Positions 8,087-16,251 of a DNA stretch of 64,000 bases are shown piece by piece. How positions within the stretch are numbered: the stretch's first letter is position 1; every line of letters starts with the position of its first letter. The DNA comes from an uncultured Alphaproteobacteria bacterium (lineage in GTDB: Bacteria > Pseudomonadota > Alphaproteobacteria > RF32 > CAG-239), in contig CALXZL010000004.1 of the NCBI GenBank assembly GCA_944393215.1, positions 105,464-169,463 on the forward strand. The letters run 5' to 3'. The notes under the pieces are model-generated. The model worked only from the letters and a program-made list of their open reading frames with translations. It was not told where the DNA came from and ran no database searches. The position numbers and the translations under genes are program-made.

Positions 8087-9445
8087 TTAATCACGACCTC
8101 TGTCTCGATTGATAAAACGCTCAATTTTCACGTTATCTTTAGATTTTTCTTTTATATGAACATCCTTCTGTCTCTCAGGAGAATTTTCTTTAGAAACTTC
8201 TTTTTGAAATTCCTGTTTTTTTGCGGCAAGTTTTTTCCGTTCCTCTTCCTTATGCTGCATAATTCGCTCTTTCAACTCTTCATTACGAGCCTTATCTTCA
8301 TCTTTACGCAATTTTTCTTCTTTAATCTGAGCGACAATTTCCTCACCTTCCAGAGGAGGATTAGGTTTTCCTGCCGATTTTCGAAATAATTTCATTCCGG
8401 ATTCGACCAATTTGCCGATATCAAGCCCTTTTTCTTTAGTAACATCCCAAACGCCGAACTCTTTTCCGTTATCATAAAACAAATCATGCAAATCAATACC
8501 GTTATCTTTTTTCTTTTGTGGCTTTTTAGGAGCCAAAAGGCGAGCCAACTCCTGAGCTGAAGGCGGATGACCGAGCGCTTCGGCAATCTGAGCGGGAGAA
8601 ATAATACACTCACTTAAATCAAGCTCCCACAGGTTAACCCCACGCAAAGAACATCCGGTAAAATCCACGCCGCGCAAACTCACTTTGGTCAAATCGATTT
8701 TAGATAAATCGAGCAAAGTCAGGTTAAGTTTGGTCAAATTGAGCTTATGCGGATAATAGACTGCCATATATTCGACCAAAGCCTGCAACTCTTCAATACC
8801 GAGCTCATCAATTTCCACACCGAGCAGAATAGCTTCTTCCAAATTAGCTTCGGTTAAGACAACGCCGTTTAATTTTGCACCGGTAAAATTAGCCCGCAAA
8901 AGATTTGCTCCGGAAAGGACGGCTCCGGTCAAATCGGCATGGGACAAATTAACATCCGTCATATTTGCTCCGGAAAAATCTGCCCCGGACAAAATGGCAT
9001 GCGAGAAATCAGAACCGGTCAAATCCGCTGCCGAAAAATTAGCATTTGTTAAATCTGCCTTGGCAAAATTCTGTTCAGCCAAAACTTGTCCGGTAAATTC
9101 TTTGCCTTTGTTTTGGGCAAGTGTTTCTGGAATTTTAAACATTTTATTTTCCACGGCAATCTCTGCCATAGAAATTTGAGAAGGACGCAAACCTTCACTT
9201 TTTTTAGGAGCGGGAGAAACTGTTTTCTTTTCTTTTATTTCAGGTTTGGGAGAAGATTTTGCGGCATCCTCCTCAAGAGGAAATTCATCCTGATTGGAAA
9301 CGGCTCGCCAAGAATAAGTCATTGAGGTATCACCAACCTTTTTAGGCGGATAAGCATGCTTTGAAGAAGAAAAATCAAAGACATTGTCCTCACTTTTCTT
9401 ATCCTTTCGCGGTGGTATTGAAAACTTATTATTAAAATCGGACAT
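8087..9445 (-). CDS. Pentapeptide-repeat protein with charged flanks
   Basis: A protein of about 452 residues from ATG at 9443-9445; an upstream in-frame TTG would add ten residues but has no ribosome binding site. The first 100 residues are polar and low in complexity. The middle holds pentapeptide repeats of the A(D/N)LxG type, for example ADLTGSDFSHAILSGADFSG and ANLLRANFTGAKLNG, which fold as a right-handed quadrilateral beta helix. A second block (LNLTKLNLTLLDLSKIDLTK, then VSLRGVDFTGCSLRGVNL) follows. The C-terminus is a highly charged Lys/Glu coiled-coil region. No signal peptide is seen, so it is probably cytoplasmic. It starts 78 bases after the lipoprotein gene and ends 13 bases before the VirD4-like gene. 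It may be a scaffold for that ATPase. Confidence 0.8.
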   Translation of the reverse strand: MSDFNNKFSIPPRKDKKSEDNVFDFSSSKHAYPPKKVGDTSMTYSWRAVSNQDEFPLEEDAAKSSPKPEIKEKKTVSPAPKKSEGLRPSQISMAEIAVENKMFKIPETLAQNKGKEFTGQVLAEQNFAKADLTNANFSAADLTGSDFSHAILSGADFSGANMTDVNLSHADLTGAVLSGANLLRANFTGAKLNGVVLTEANLEEAILLGVEIDELGIEELQALVEYMAVYYPHKLNLTKLNLTLLDLSKIDLTKVSLRGVDFTGCSLRGVNLWELDLSECIISPAQIAEALGHPPSAQELARLLAPKKPQKKKDNGIDLHDLFYDNGKEFGVWDVTKEKGLDIGKLVESGMKLFRKSAGKPNPPLEGEEIVAQIKEEKLRKDEDKARNEELKERIMQHKEEERKKLAAKKQEFQKEVSKENSPERQKDVHIKEKSKDNVKIERFINRDRGRD

Positions 9446-9523
9446 ATTCAAAACACTTTCCCAACAAGCAGTCAATTTAGAATATAATAAAATATTTTCT
9501 GAATATTGACAACCATTTTAAGC

Positions 9524-11314
9524 TTATTTTTGTCTTAAAATACATTCAACTTTATCTGCCCGCAATTTATTACAAATATTTTGCCACCCGCCGTTTTTAG
9601 ACTTAACAATCAAGCGATACATCATTTTACCATTCTGCATAGAACTTTCGATTTTAGGTTTAACGTTTGAAAATTCTGGATAAATTTCTTTAAGCATTTG
9701 CCACTCGATATCCGCATTTTCCTTTTGTCGATAAGCCCCGAGCTGCATAACCGGCATTTTGTCATAAACCGGATCTTCGTAAGCATCAAAATTTCCGGCA
9801 GGTTTTAGGGGTAAAGTAATGGCTTGAGGCTCTTTTTTTCCGCCCTGATCAATTAAAATTTCCAGCCAATTATCTTGTTTTGCCCACGTATTTCCGGTGT
9901 TTTTTGCTGAACTGATACGATTATCTGCCTTTGCCAGCATATCAATCATATCCTGATTAAACGCTTTTTTAAGAGCGACCACAATTTGTGCAATTTTTTC
10001 CTTTAACAATTCTTCTGACAAAGGAGACAATCCGGCATGAAAATAAAGGGCTCTTAAAGCCGCAGCCCGGTCAGAAGAAATCTGAGTTTGTTTCCACTCA
10101 GATTCATCTAAGAGCAATCTCTGATTAATTAAATCGGACTTTTCTGCATCAGACAAATTACGTTTGCGCTCCGTTGTCCGAATTTCAGAACGTAATTGAG
10201 CTGTTTTTGTCGATACCTCCGCAAACTCGACATCAAACGCTTTAACCATGGCATAATCGAGCTCAATCTGAACCATAATAGCCATACCCAATTTATCAAA
10301 AGCATTTCGCAAAGCAATTTTTTTCAATTCCAAATCTTGTTCTGACAAATAAGCATGAACATCATTGATAAGGGATTGAGCCACATTTTCAGCTTTTTGG
10401 CTTAAATTTTTTTGAAAAAGATCCGTATTTGCATCAACACCGTTAATGTCCAAACGCTTGGTTTCAGAATACGAATTTTCAAGATTTTTTTGAGCATAAC
10501 GAGGGTTGAAACCAAAAATTTCTTTACGAGCCAAATCAAATTCGGTTCGATAATCGAGTGCCGTATTTTGAAAAGTTGTAAGCTTATTACGTTGATCAAA
10601 ATCTTGCAGTTCGTAGAAATTTTTGCCCTGTAAGTGCAAATCATTATATTCCACCTTCACTAAAGAGGCAAAATCTTTAACAAAGGCATCTAAAAAATCT
10701 TTGAACTGTTGCATTTTATTAATAGAAACTTCCAACGATTTTTTATATTCCAAATCTACCGGAGAAAGGCTGCCGTTTTTCTCTAATTTATTATCCAAAT
10801 ATTTGACGGATTTTTGTTGAGAGGCAATTCTACGGTCCAATTCTTTAATTTTTCGCAACGCAAACAAAGTATCCTGATGATTTTTAATAGCAACCAAAGC
10901 TAACTGCTGTGCTGTTTTATTATAGATATAATTTTTTACAAATCTATCATTAGCGGTCAGATTCACGGTTGCATAAACAATGGCAAAATCCAAATTTCTG
11001 GAAGCCTCATAAAAAGGCTGTTCACCGTCATTTTTAACATTAGAAATCGAGGCAAAAATTTGAGCGGCGTTTTTCCCACGGGTATCAATAACCGCTTTTT
11101 GATACAAATTTCTGTTTGCGGCAACCACATTATATTTTGCGGTACGTGCCATAGATTCATATACATTCAACCTTCCCTTCACCGCTTCGATATCGGTCAC
11201 GCCGGATTCCTCAACCGGATTCTGAGTTTTTTCGACAGGGTTTGATGTAGAGCAAGACGTCAGGCAACCCAGCAAAAACATTAGGAAAAAAGAAGGATAC
11301 AACATGTTTTTCAT
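9524..11314 (-). CDS. Lipoprotein with long helical region and C-terminal SPOR-like domain
   Basis: A protein of about 596 residues. A lipoprotein signal peptide (MKNMLYPSFFLMFLLGC then LTSC) places lipidated Cys around residue 19. ATG at 11312-11314 has GGAAAG upstream at good spacing, so it is preferred over the ATG six codons earlier. The body is long, alpha-helical and charged, probably coiled coil (residues about 40-450). The C-terminal 75 residues (VMQLGAYRQKENADIEWQML, ending near KVECILRQK) resemble a SPOR domain, which binds denuded peptidoglycan glycans. First gene of the operon with the pentapeptide-repeat and VirD4-like genes, divergent from the oxidoreductase gene at 11441. It suggests an envelope- or septum-located partner. 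No specific family is recognised. Confidence 0.7.
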   Translation of the reverse strand: MKNMLYPSFFLMFLLGCLTSCSTSNPVEKTQNPVEESGVTDIEAVKGRLNVYESMARTAKYNVVAANRNLYQKAVIDTRGKNAAQIFASISNVKNDGEQPFYEASRNLDFAIVYATVNLTANDRFVKNYIYNKTAQQLALVAIKNHQDTLFALRKIKELDRRIASQQKSVKYLDNKLEKNGSLSPVDLEYKKSLEVSINKMQQFKDFLDAFVKDFASLVKVEYNDLHLQGKNFYELQDFDQRNKLTTFQNTALDYRTEFDLARKEIFGFNPRYAQKNLENSYSETKRLDINGVDANTDLFQKNLSQKAENVAQSLINDVHAYLSEQDLELKKIALRNAFDKLGMAIMVQIELDYAMVKAFDVEFAEVSTKTAQLRSEIRTTERKRNLSDAEKSDLINQRLLLDESEWKQTQISSDRAAALRALYFHAGLSPLSEELLKEKIAQIVVALKKAFNQDMIDMLAKADNRISSAKNTGNTWAKQDNWLEILIDQGGKKEPQAITLPLKPAGNFDAYEDPVYDKMPVMQLGAYRQKENADIEWQMLKEIYPEFSNVKPKIESSMQNGKMMYRLIVKSKNGGWQNICNKLRADKVECILRQK

Positions 11315-11440
11315 AGCATATACTTTCCACATAACGAGTATGTAACAATATGTAACAAGAATTTAAAAGATTTTTATCAAAACTTTTGCTAATAGTAAAC
11401 TAAATAAATCAGCAAACTTAAATTTAAGGAATAAAAACTC

Positions 11441-12463
11441 ATGACAAACATAGTCAAAGTTGCCGTAATTGGTGCCGGCATGATGGGAAGAAACCATCTT
11501 AAGACCTACAAAAATCTCCAAGGCGTAGAATTGGTCGGCGTATATGACATTTTTCCCGAGGCAAGAGAAAAAGCCGCCGAAATGTTTGGAATCAAAGCCT
11601 TTTCTTCATTAGAAGAGGTTGCCCAAAACGTAGATGCGGTCAGTGTTGTAACCACCTCGGTCACCCATGCGGATGTCGGAGAATTTTTCTTAAACAGAGG
11701 AATCCACTGCATGATGGAAAAACCGCTTGCCACCACGGAAGAAGGCTGCAAGAGATTAATCAACGCGGCAGCAAAAAATAATGTTACATTGCTCGTCGGA
11801 CATATTGAGCAATTTAATCCGGCGGTTGAACAAATGCACAAAATTTTGCATGACACTTCCAAGATTCGTTCTTTGACGGCACAACGCATGTCTGCCGCCA
11901 GCGGTCGCATTACGGATGTTGATGTTTCTATGGATTTAATGATTCACGATGCCGAAATCATTTTGTCTTTGGTACAATCCCCGATTAAAAACGTTCAAGC
12001 TGCAGCCGTTGCCACACCGGATCATCCGGAAGGCAAAGATTACATCACCGCTTTATTAACCTTTGAAAACGGTGTTACGGCAAACATCACCGCCAGCAGA
12101 ATAACACAAGCCCGTGTTCGTACTCTGACGGTAACAACAGATACCAACTACATTGATATGGACTTCATCAATCAAAGCATCAACGTTCACTCACAAGGTC
12201 GTATGCCATATGTCAATCAGGAAAGCATCCCAGATTGGATGAATTACGGATTAAAAGGCAGTGTTGAACAACTGTTTATTCCGACCAATCAACCGTTAAC
12301 GGCAGAATTGACACATTTCATCAACTGCGTCAACGGCAAAGAAACACCGAGAATTACCGGCGAAAATGCTTTGGATGCTTTGCGTGTAATCTGGACGGTT
12401 CAAAAGAAACTGGGCTTGTGGCAGGAAGAAGAAAAACAAAATATTCTGACCTCTGCTGCATAA
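11441..12463 (+). CDS. Gfo/Idh/MocA family NAD(P)-dependent oxidoreductase
   Basis: A 340-residue protein with an N-terminal Rossmann fold (VAVIGAGMMGRNHLKTY) and the family motif MEKPLATTEEGC, where the Lys is catalytic. HIEQFNP and DLMIHDAEIILSL follow in the substrate domain. Related enzymes oxidise or reduce sugar hydroxyls, for example UDP-N-acetylglucosamine 3-dehydrogenase in surface polysaccharide pathways. The substrate here is not shown. ATG at 11441 is preceded by AAGGA. The 126-base spacer to the divergent lipoprotein gene contains a direct repeat of TATGTAACA and possible AT-rich promoter boxes. A strong terminator follows the gene, so it appears monocistronic. Confidence 0.88.
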   Translation: MTNIVKVAVIGAGMMGRNHLKTYKNLQGVELVGVYDIFPEAREKAAEMFGIKAFSSLEEVAQNVDAVSVVTTSVTHADVGEFFLNRGIHCMMEKPLATTEEGCKRLINAAAKNNVTLLVGHIEQFNPAVEQMHKILHDTSKIRSLTAQRMSAASGRITDVDVSMDLMIHDAEIILSLVQSPIKNVQAAAVATPDHPEGKDYITALLTFENGVTANITASRITQARVRTLTVTTDTNYIDMDFINQSINVHSQGRMPYVNQESIPDWMNYGLKGSVEQLFIPTNQPLTAELTHFINCVNGKETPRITGENALDALRVIWTVQKKLGLWQEEEKQNILTSAA

Positions 12464-12494
12464 TAACAGATTGCCAAAAGCAAAGTTTTATAAT

Positions 12495-12524
12495 AAAAGG
12501 AGGATAAGTTTTATCCTCCTTTTT
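12495..12524 (+). terminator. Strong hairpin terminator after the oxidoreductase gene
   Basis: A perfect 13-bp stem (AAAAGGAGGATAA with its complement) around a 3-nt loop, followed by a T tract. It ends only 17 bases before the truA start, so truA either has a leaderless or very short transcript or depends on readthrough. The stem contains an AGGAGG sequence. Confidence 0.9.
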
Positions 12525-12540
12525 ATATTGAAGACACACA

Positions 12541-13347
12541 ATGCGTTACAAACTAACACTGGAATATGACGGAACCGACCTGCTCGGCTGGCAAAGACAG
12601 CTGGACGGTCCGAGCGCACAAGAATATCTGGAAACGGCAATTGCTTGCTTTACCGGAGTGGAAAAAATATATACTGACGAACAAGGCAACACACATAATC
12701 CGTTTACAATTTTCGGAAAAGAGCCTCAAATCAGTGTTCAATGTGCCGGCAGGACGGATGCCGGAGTCCATGCCTTATGCCAAGTTGTCCATTTTGACAT
12801 GGATAAAGAGATTGATGAATTTCGAATGTTACAAGGATTAAATCATCATCTCCGTAGTCAAGACATTGCCATGAGTGTATTAAAAGTTGAAAAAGTAACA
12901 GAAGATTTTAATGCCCGTTTTTCCGCCAAAGGCAGGGGTTACATATACAAAATATTAAATCGCCGTTCTTTTCCCGCCCTGCAAAAAAATCGCGTTTGGT
13001 GGGTTCCCTATCCTCTTGATATTGAAGCGATGCGCAAAGGCGCTCAATATTTATTGGGACAACACGATTTCAGCTCCTTTCGTGCGGCGGCATGCCAAGC
13101 CAAATCACCAATAAAAACACTTGATAGATTAGACATTGTCCCAAACGGAGAGGAGATAGATTTTATTGTTGAAGCCAAATCTTTTTTGCATCACCAAGTC
13201 AGGAACATGGTCGGAACGCTAAAAATGGTAGGAAATCATCAAATTGAGCCGGAAGATGTCAAAAAAATCTTGGATGCCAAAGACAGAAGAAAATCCGGTC
13301 CCAACGCACCGGCATGCGGCTTATATTTAAGCAAAGTTGAATATTAA
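12541..13347 (+). CDS. truA: tRNA pseudouridine synthase A
   Basis: TruA isomerises uridines 38-40 of the tRNA anticodon stem. The 268-residue protein starts MRYKLTLEYDGTDLLGWQRQ and has the catalytic motif CAGRTDAGVHALCQVVHFD, in which the first Asp is the nucleophile. It continues with NARFSAKGRGYIYKI and SFLHHQVRNMVGTL. There is an extra stretch of roughly ten residues before the catalytic motif (YTDEQGNTHNPFTIF), which is seen in some alphaproteobacterial TruA proteins. The ATG is near a terminator hairpin and has no clear Shine-Dalgarno sequence. It converges on recX, the two stop codons overlapping by four bases. Confidence 0.95.
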   Translation: MRYKLTLEYDGTDLLGWQRQLDGPSAQEYLETAIACFTGVEKIYTDEQGNTHNPFTIFGKEPQISVQCAGRTDAGVHALCQVVHFDMDKEIDEFRMLQGLNHHLRSQDIAMSVLKVEKVTEDFNARFSAKGRGYIYKILNRRSFPALQKNRVWWVPYPLDIEAMRKGAQYLLGQHDFSSFRAAACQAKSPIKTLDRLDIVPNGEEIDFIVEAKSFLHHQVRNMVGTLKMVGNHQIEPEDVKKILDAKDRRKSGPNAPACGLYLSKVEY

Positions 13348-13889
13348 AAATCTTCCGTTGCCTGACAAACTTCACATACCACATCATAAGAAAAACCGGC
13401 ACGAGCCAAAGCCGCCATATCCTTCTGTTTATATTCGGCTTGCTTATCAGAAAGACGAAAGCGTCCGATTCGTTTTTTCTTGGCAAATTTGAGAGCTGCT
13501 GCAAGTTCATCATACTCTTGTTCATCCAGAAGGCTGGCAACCAAATCATCTGCCACACCGTTTTCTTTAAGTTTCATACGGATATAGCGCAAAGATTTTC
13601 CGGCAGCTTGATAATCGCGGATTCGCATTTCGGCGAAACGAGCATCATTAACATAACCTAAGCGGCAAAAATCGGCAACAATTTCATCAATCCAAGCATA
13701 AGCGGCAGCACGGTCAAATTCCTTATTTTGGAAGGCATAATCATTAACGCGTTTTTGCAAAACCTGACGCAAATGAGAAACGGAAGTTTCATATCTTTTG
13801 AGGTAATAGAGAGCAATATTTTTCAGCCGTTGAGGTGTAATTTTTTTCAACGGCTTCTTTTTTTGTATATGTTCCGAATTATCAAACAA
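13344..13889 (-). CDS. recX: RecX family regulator of RecA
   Basis: RecX binds RecA filaments and limits strand exchange. The protein is basic and helical, with the family pattern TPQRLKNIALYYLKRYETS, then LRQVLQKRV, and the second repeat YVNDARFAEMRIRDYQAAGK followed by RYIRMKLKENGV. I choose a TTG start at 13887-13889 (181 residues, FDNSEHIQKKK) because AGGAG lies eight bases upstream. An ATG at 13911-13913 would add eight hydrophobic residues but has no ribosome binding site. The stop overlaps the stop of convergent truA. recA is not in the window. The last residues are acidic. Confidence 0.85.
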   Translation of the reverse strand: MFDNSEHIQKKKPLKKITPQRLKNIALYYLKRYETSVSHLRQVLQKRVNDYAFQNKEFDRAAAYAWIDEIVADFCRLGYVNDARFAEMRIRDYQAAGKSLRYIRMKLKENGVADDLVASLLDEQEYDELAAALKFAKKKRIGRFRLSDKQAEYKQKDMAALARAGFSYDVVCEVCQATEDF

Positions 13890-13965
13890 CTTGCAAACTC
13901 CTAAAAAAATCATTACATATTTAACACAAAGATATCTAAAAAAACACTAAAAAAGGGGAAAAGAT

Positions 13966-14880
13966 TTGAACAAATTTGACACATGCACCTCGTTTCACAT
14001 ATCCGACGGCGCTTACCGCGGAAGATTGGTTCGCTTAAATGACGTAATAAATACCATTTTAACCAAACACAGCTATCCGCTTCCGGTTTCGGCAGTCATA
14101 GCAGAGAGTTCGGTTTTGGCGGCTTTGTTGGCAAGTTCTCTAAAATATGACGGACTATTCACCTTACAAACCGAAAGCAACGGACCTGTTTCAATGGTTG
14201 CAGTAGATGTAAAGTCTGACGGCACGATGAGAGCCTGCGCCAAATTTGATGAGGAACATTTAGCAAAATCGCAACGCTTAAGAAAATGCGAAGGAGAAAT
14301 AGAGCCTGCGCCGCATTTAATGGGAGAAGGACATTTAGCCTTCACGGTAGACCAAGGACCTGACACCCAGCTATATCAAGGGATAGTAGATCTGCAAGGA
14401 AAAAATTTAACCGAGTGCGCTTTAAGATATTTCAAACAATCGGAGCAAATTGAAACGGCATTACAACTGTTTATTTTGCCGCCGCAGGGAGAATCAAAAA
14501 ACTGGAGTGCCGCAGGTATCATGATTCAGAAGATGCCGAGCAAGGGCGGAAAAGAAAATCCGGAAGAAGAGATCGCGCAAGAAGAGTGGAATCAAGCCCA
14601 AATATTCATGCATTCTTTAACGGCAGATGAAGTTTTTAACGCCGACTTAAGTCCGGAAGAACTATTACATCGTCTTTATCATGACAACAAGCTGGTCATC
14701 ACCGAAAGCAAAGAATATAAATTTGGCTGTCGCTGCAGTCGAGAAAAGCTTTTAAAAACGCTACGTTCCTTTGGAGAAGAAGAGATTGAACATTTGGCAG
14801 AAAACGGAAAAATAACGGCAGAGTGCAATTTTTGTTCCGAAAAATATGTTTTTGACAAAGGGGAAATATTATCGCATTAA
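13966..14880 (+). CDS. hslO: Redox-regulated chaperone Hsp33
   Basis: Hsp33 is a cytoplasmic holdase that is switched on when its zinc-binding cysteines are oxidised. The 304-residue protein begins DTCTSFHISDGAYRGRLVRL, and the C-terminal switch contains GCRCS and CNFC, the CxC and CxxC zinc ligands. An internal insertion of about 20 residues (EEEIAQEEWNQ region) lies before the zinc domain. The start is TTG at 13966 with AAGGGG upstream at normal distance; no ATG is available nearby. The gene is followed 74 bases later by a lipoprotein gene and then convergent apaG. hslO near apaG is an alphaproteobacterial neighbourhood. Confidence 0.92.
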   Translation: MNKFDTCTSFHISDGAYRGRLVRLNDVINTILTKHSYPLPVSAVIAESSVLAALLASSLKYDGLFTLQTESNGPVSMVAVDVKSDGTMRACAKFDEEHLAKSQRLRKCEGEIEPAPHLMGEGHLAFTVDQGPDTQLYQGIVDLQGKNLTECALRYFKQSEQIETALQLFILPPQGESKNWSAAGIMIQKMPSKGGKENPEEEIAQEEWNQAQIFMHSLTADEVFNADLSPEELLHRLYHDNKLVITESKEYKFGCRCSREKLLKTLRSFGEEEIEHLAENGKITAECNFCSEKYVFDKGEILSH

Positions 14881-14954
14881 GCCGTTAACGACATTTTAAT
14901 CTATAAATCATATAAAAAGAATATGATAGAGAACAATAAAGACGGACAAAACAG

Positions 14955-15572
14955 ATGAAAAACATAAAAAGAATTTTACCGCTGGTAGTGGTGTTGATGA
15001 TGATATCTGCCTGTGCAGCGTTTAAGAGCAACGAAGAAGGCCCGGACAATTATCGCATGCCGCGTTTTACCAGCCTGGCGCCGATAGATTTAAATGTCAA
15101 ACAAATCGATACAATTTCAGAATTCACACCCAGTTTCACACGTCCCAATGTTGAACATTTATTCCCCATTTCAATAGAAAAGACGGCAAAAATTTGGGCA
15201 AGAGATCGGTTAAAAGCCGTAGATTTCAGCAGTGACCGAGTAGCCGAAGTCATTATCAAAGACGCCAGTGTCACGGAAGAGATAGAAAAATCGCAAGAAA
15301 TGTTTGTAAAAGACCGGATAAAATACCGTGCCAATTTAGATGTTGTTATCCGCATCCAAGACACCAAGAGCTTATCCAAAGCAGAGACGGAAGTCATTGC
15401 CTGGAGAGAGCTGATAATTCCGGCAGACACGGACATTACCGAAAAAGAAGAATATTGGAATGCCATGGTAACAAAACTTTTCAACGAGTTCAATGCCAAG
15501 ATGGATCAAAACATCCACAGATATCTAAATGCATATATTGCCAACAATGAACATATTGAAAGTTTTGAATAA
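14955..15572 (+). CDS. Conserved-type lipoprotein downstream of hslO
   Basis: A 205-residue protein with a lipoprotein signal peptide (KRILPLVVVLMMISAC; lipidated Cys about residue 20). The mature part has a short segment rich in Pro and Asp, then MPRFTSLAPIDLNVKQIDTI, and an alpha/beta region with a charged helix near the C-terminus (EYWNAMVTKLFNEFNAKMDQ). Similar lipoproteins next to hslO occur in alphaproteobacteria, but I cannot assign a function. The likely location is the periplasmic face of a membrane. It is probably cotranscribed with hslO and ends at a bidirectional terminator shared with apaG. Confidence 0.75.
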   Translation: MKNIKRILPLVVVLMMISACAAFKSNEEGPDNYRMPRFTSLAPIDLNVKQIDTISEFTPSFTRPNVEHLFPISIEKTAKIWARDRLKAVDFSSDRVAEVIIKDASVTEEIEKSQEMFVKDRIKYRANLDVVIRIQDTKSLSKAETEVIAWRELIIPADTDITEKEEYWNAMVTKLFNEFNAKMDQNIHRYLNAYIANNEHIESFE

Positions 15573-15591
15573 AGACATAAGAACCAAAAAT

Positions 15592-15625
15592 AAAGCCCGG
15601 AAATATTTTCGGGCTTTATTTTTTT
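15592..15625. terminator. Bidirectional terminator between the lipoprotein gene and apaG
   Basis: AAAGCCCG pairs with CGGGCTTT, extended inward by AT pairs. T tracts are present on both strands: ATTTTTTT after it on plus, TTTATTTTTGG on minus. It overlaps the last codon of apaG and serves the two convergent genes. Confidence 0.9.
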
Positions 15626-16034
15626 AATTAAGTACAATATTTTCGGGCAGATTATTTGTTGCCAAATTAAGCGTCGGAATCAGAATATCCTTAGTCAGAT
15701 TATGTTTTTCATCAACGATTCGGCAACTACCGTAAAAAACGGCATTATGAGAATTCACGGGAGCAGTTGACGTAAACTCAAAATACTCTCCTGGTTCCAA
15801 TTCGGGAATTTCACCTTTAAAACCTAAGGAATTATCACAATAGAGGTTTCCTTTTTCATCGGAAATATTCCAGCTTTTACCAAGTAATTGAATTTTATGT
15901 TTAGAATTATTTTCAATGCAAAGATAATATCCCCACAAATTACCGCGAGCAGATTCTTCAACCAAAACCGGGCAGGCAGAAACGGCAATATCATCCGTAA
16001 TTTTTGTTTGCATTTCATCATCAAAATTAAACAT
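15624..16034 (-). CDS. apaG: ApaG domain protein
   Basis: A 136-residue protein made of one ApaG immunoglobulin-like fold: WGYYLCIENNSKHKIQLLGK, SWNISDEKGN, then ELEPGEYFEFTSTAPVNSHN and GSCRIVDE. ApaG is a cytoplasmic protein of unsettled biochemical role, linked to Co2+ resistance and diadenosine tetraphosphate metabolism in enterobacteria. Length and motif order fit the family. ATG at 16032-16034 has AGAGG upstream at good spacing. The upstream region contains a 21-base palindrome and five GANTC sites (separate entries). It converges on the lipoprotein gene. Confidence 0.85.
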   Translation of the reverse strand: MFNFDDEMQTKITDDIAVSACPVLVEESARGNLWGYYLCIENNSKHKIQLLGKSWNISDEKGNLYCDNSLGFKGEIPELEPGEYFEFTSTAPVNSHNAVFYGSCRIVDEKHNLTKDILIPTLNLATNNLPENIVLN

Positions 16035-16065
16035 ATCAAAAACCTCTAAATAAAAAATTATTTAT

Positions 16066-16086
16066 AAGTTAATGATTCATTAACTT
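16066..16086. promoter_or_regulatory. Operator-like palindrome upstream of apaG
   Basis: A perfect inverted repeat: AAGTTAATGA and its complement separated by one base, followed on plus by a T tract. It lies about 35 bases upstream of the apaG start. It could be a repressor site or a weak plus-strand terminator; nothing in the sequence decides. Confidence 0.4.
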
Positions 16087-16198
16087 TTTTTGATTCGCAA
16101 ACAGAGTCTATGTTATCCCCAAAGTTTTCCTCAAAAAAATAAAGAGTCAAAATTTATGTTTGACAAGTTTAACACATTTCACAAGAAAAAAACGAGTC
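16074..16198. promoter_or_regulatory. GANTC site cluster upstream of apaG
   Basis: Five GANTC sequences lie at 16074, 16092, 16104, 16144 and 16194 in 125 bases of spacer. GANTC is the target of the alphaproteobacterial cell-cycle methyltransferase CcrM. One copy is within the form GAGTCTA that recurs in the two other clusters (35377-35572 and 44880-45071). The rest of the 16035-16251 spacer is AT-rich with no gene; a TTGACT box in it lies on the minus strand at about 16147. Confidence 0.5.
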
Positions 16199-16251
16199 TC
16201 ATAAAAGAGCACCGAGAAAATGCTGTTCTAAGTGCTGATAAACTGCAGTCA

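Noticed and set aside
12495-12524. Hairpin before truA as a riboswitch or ribosome-site block
   Set aside because: Perfect stem plus T tract directly after the oxidoreductase gene is explained as a terminator; its AGGAGG is too far from the truA start.
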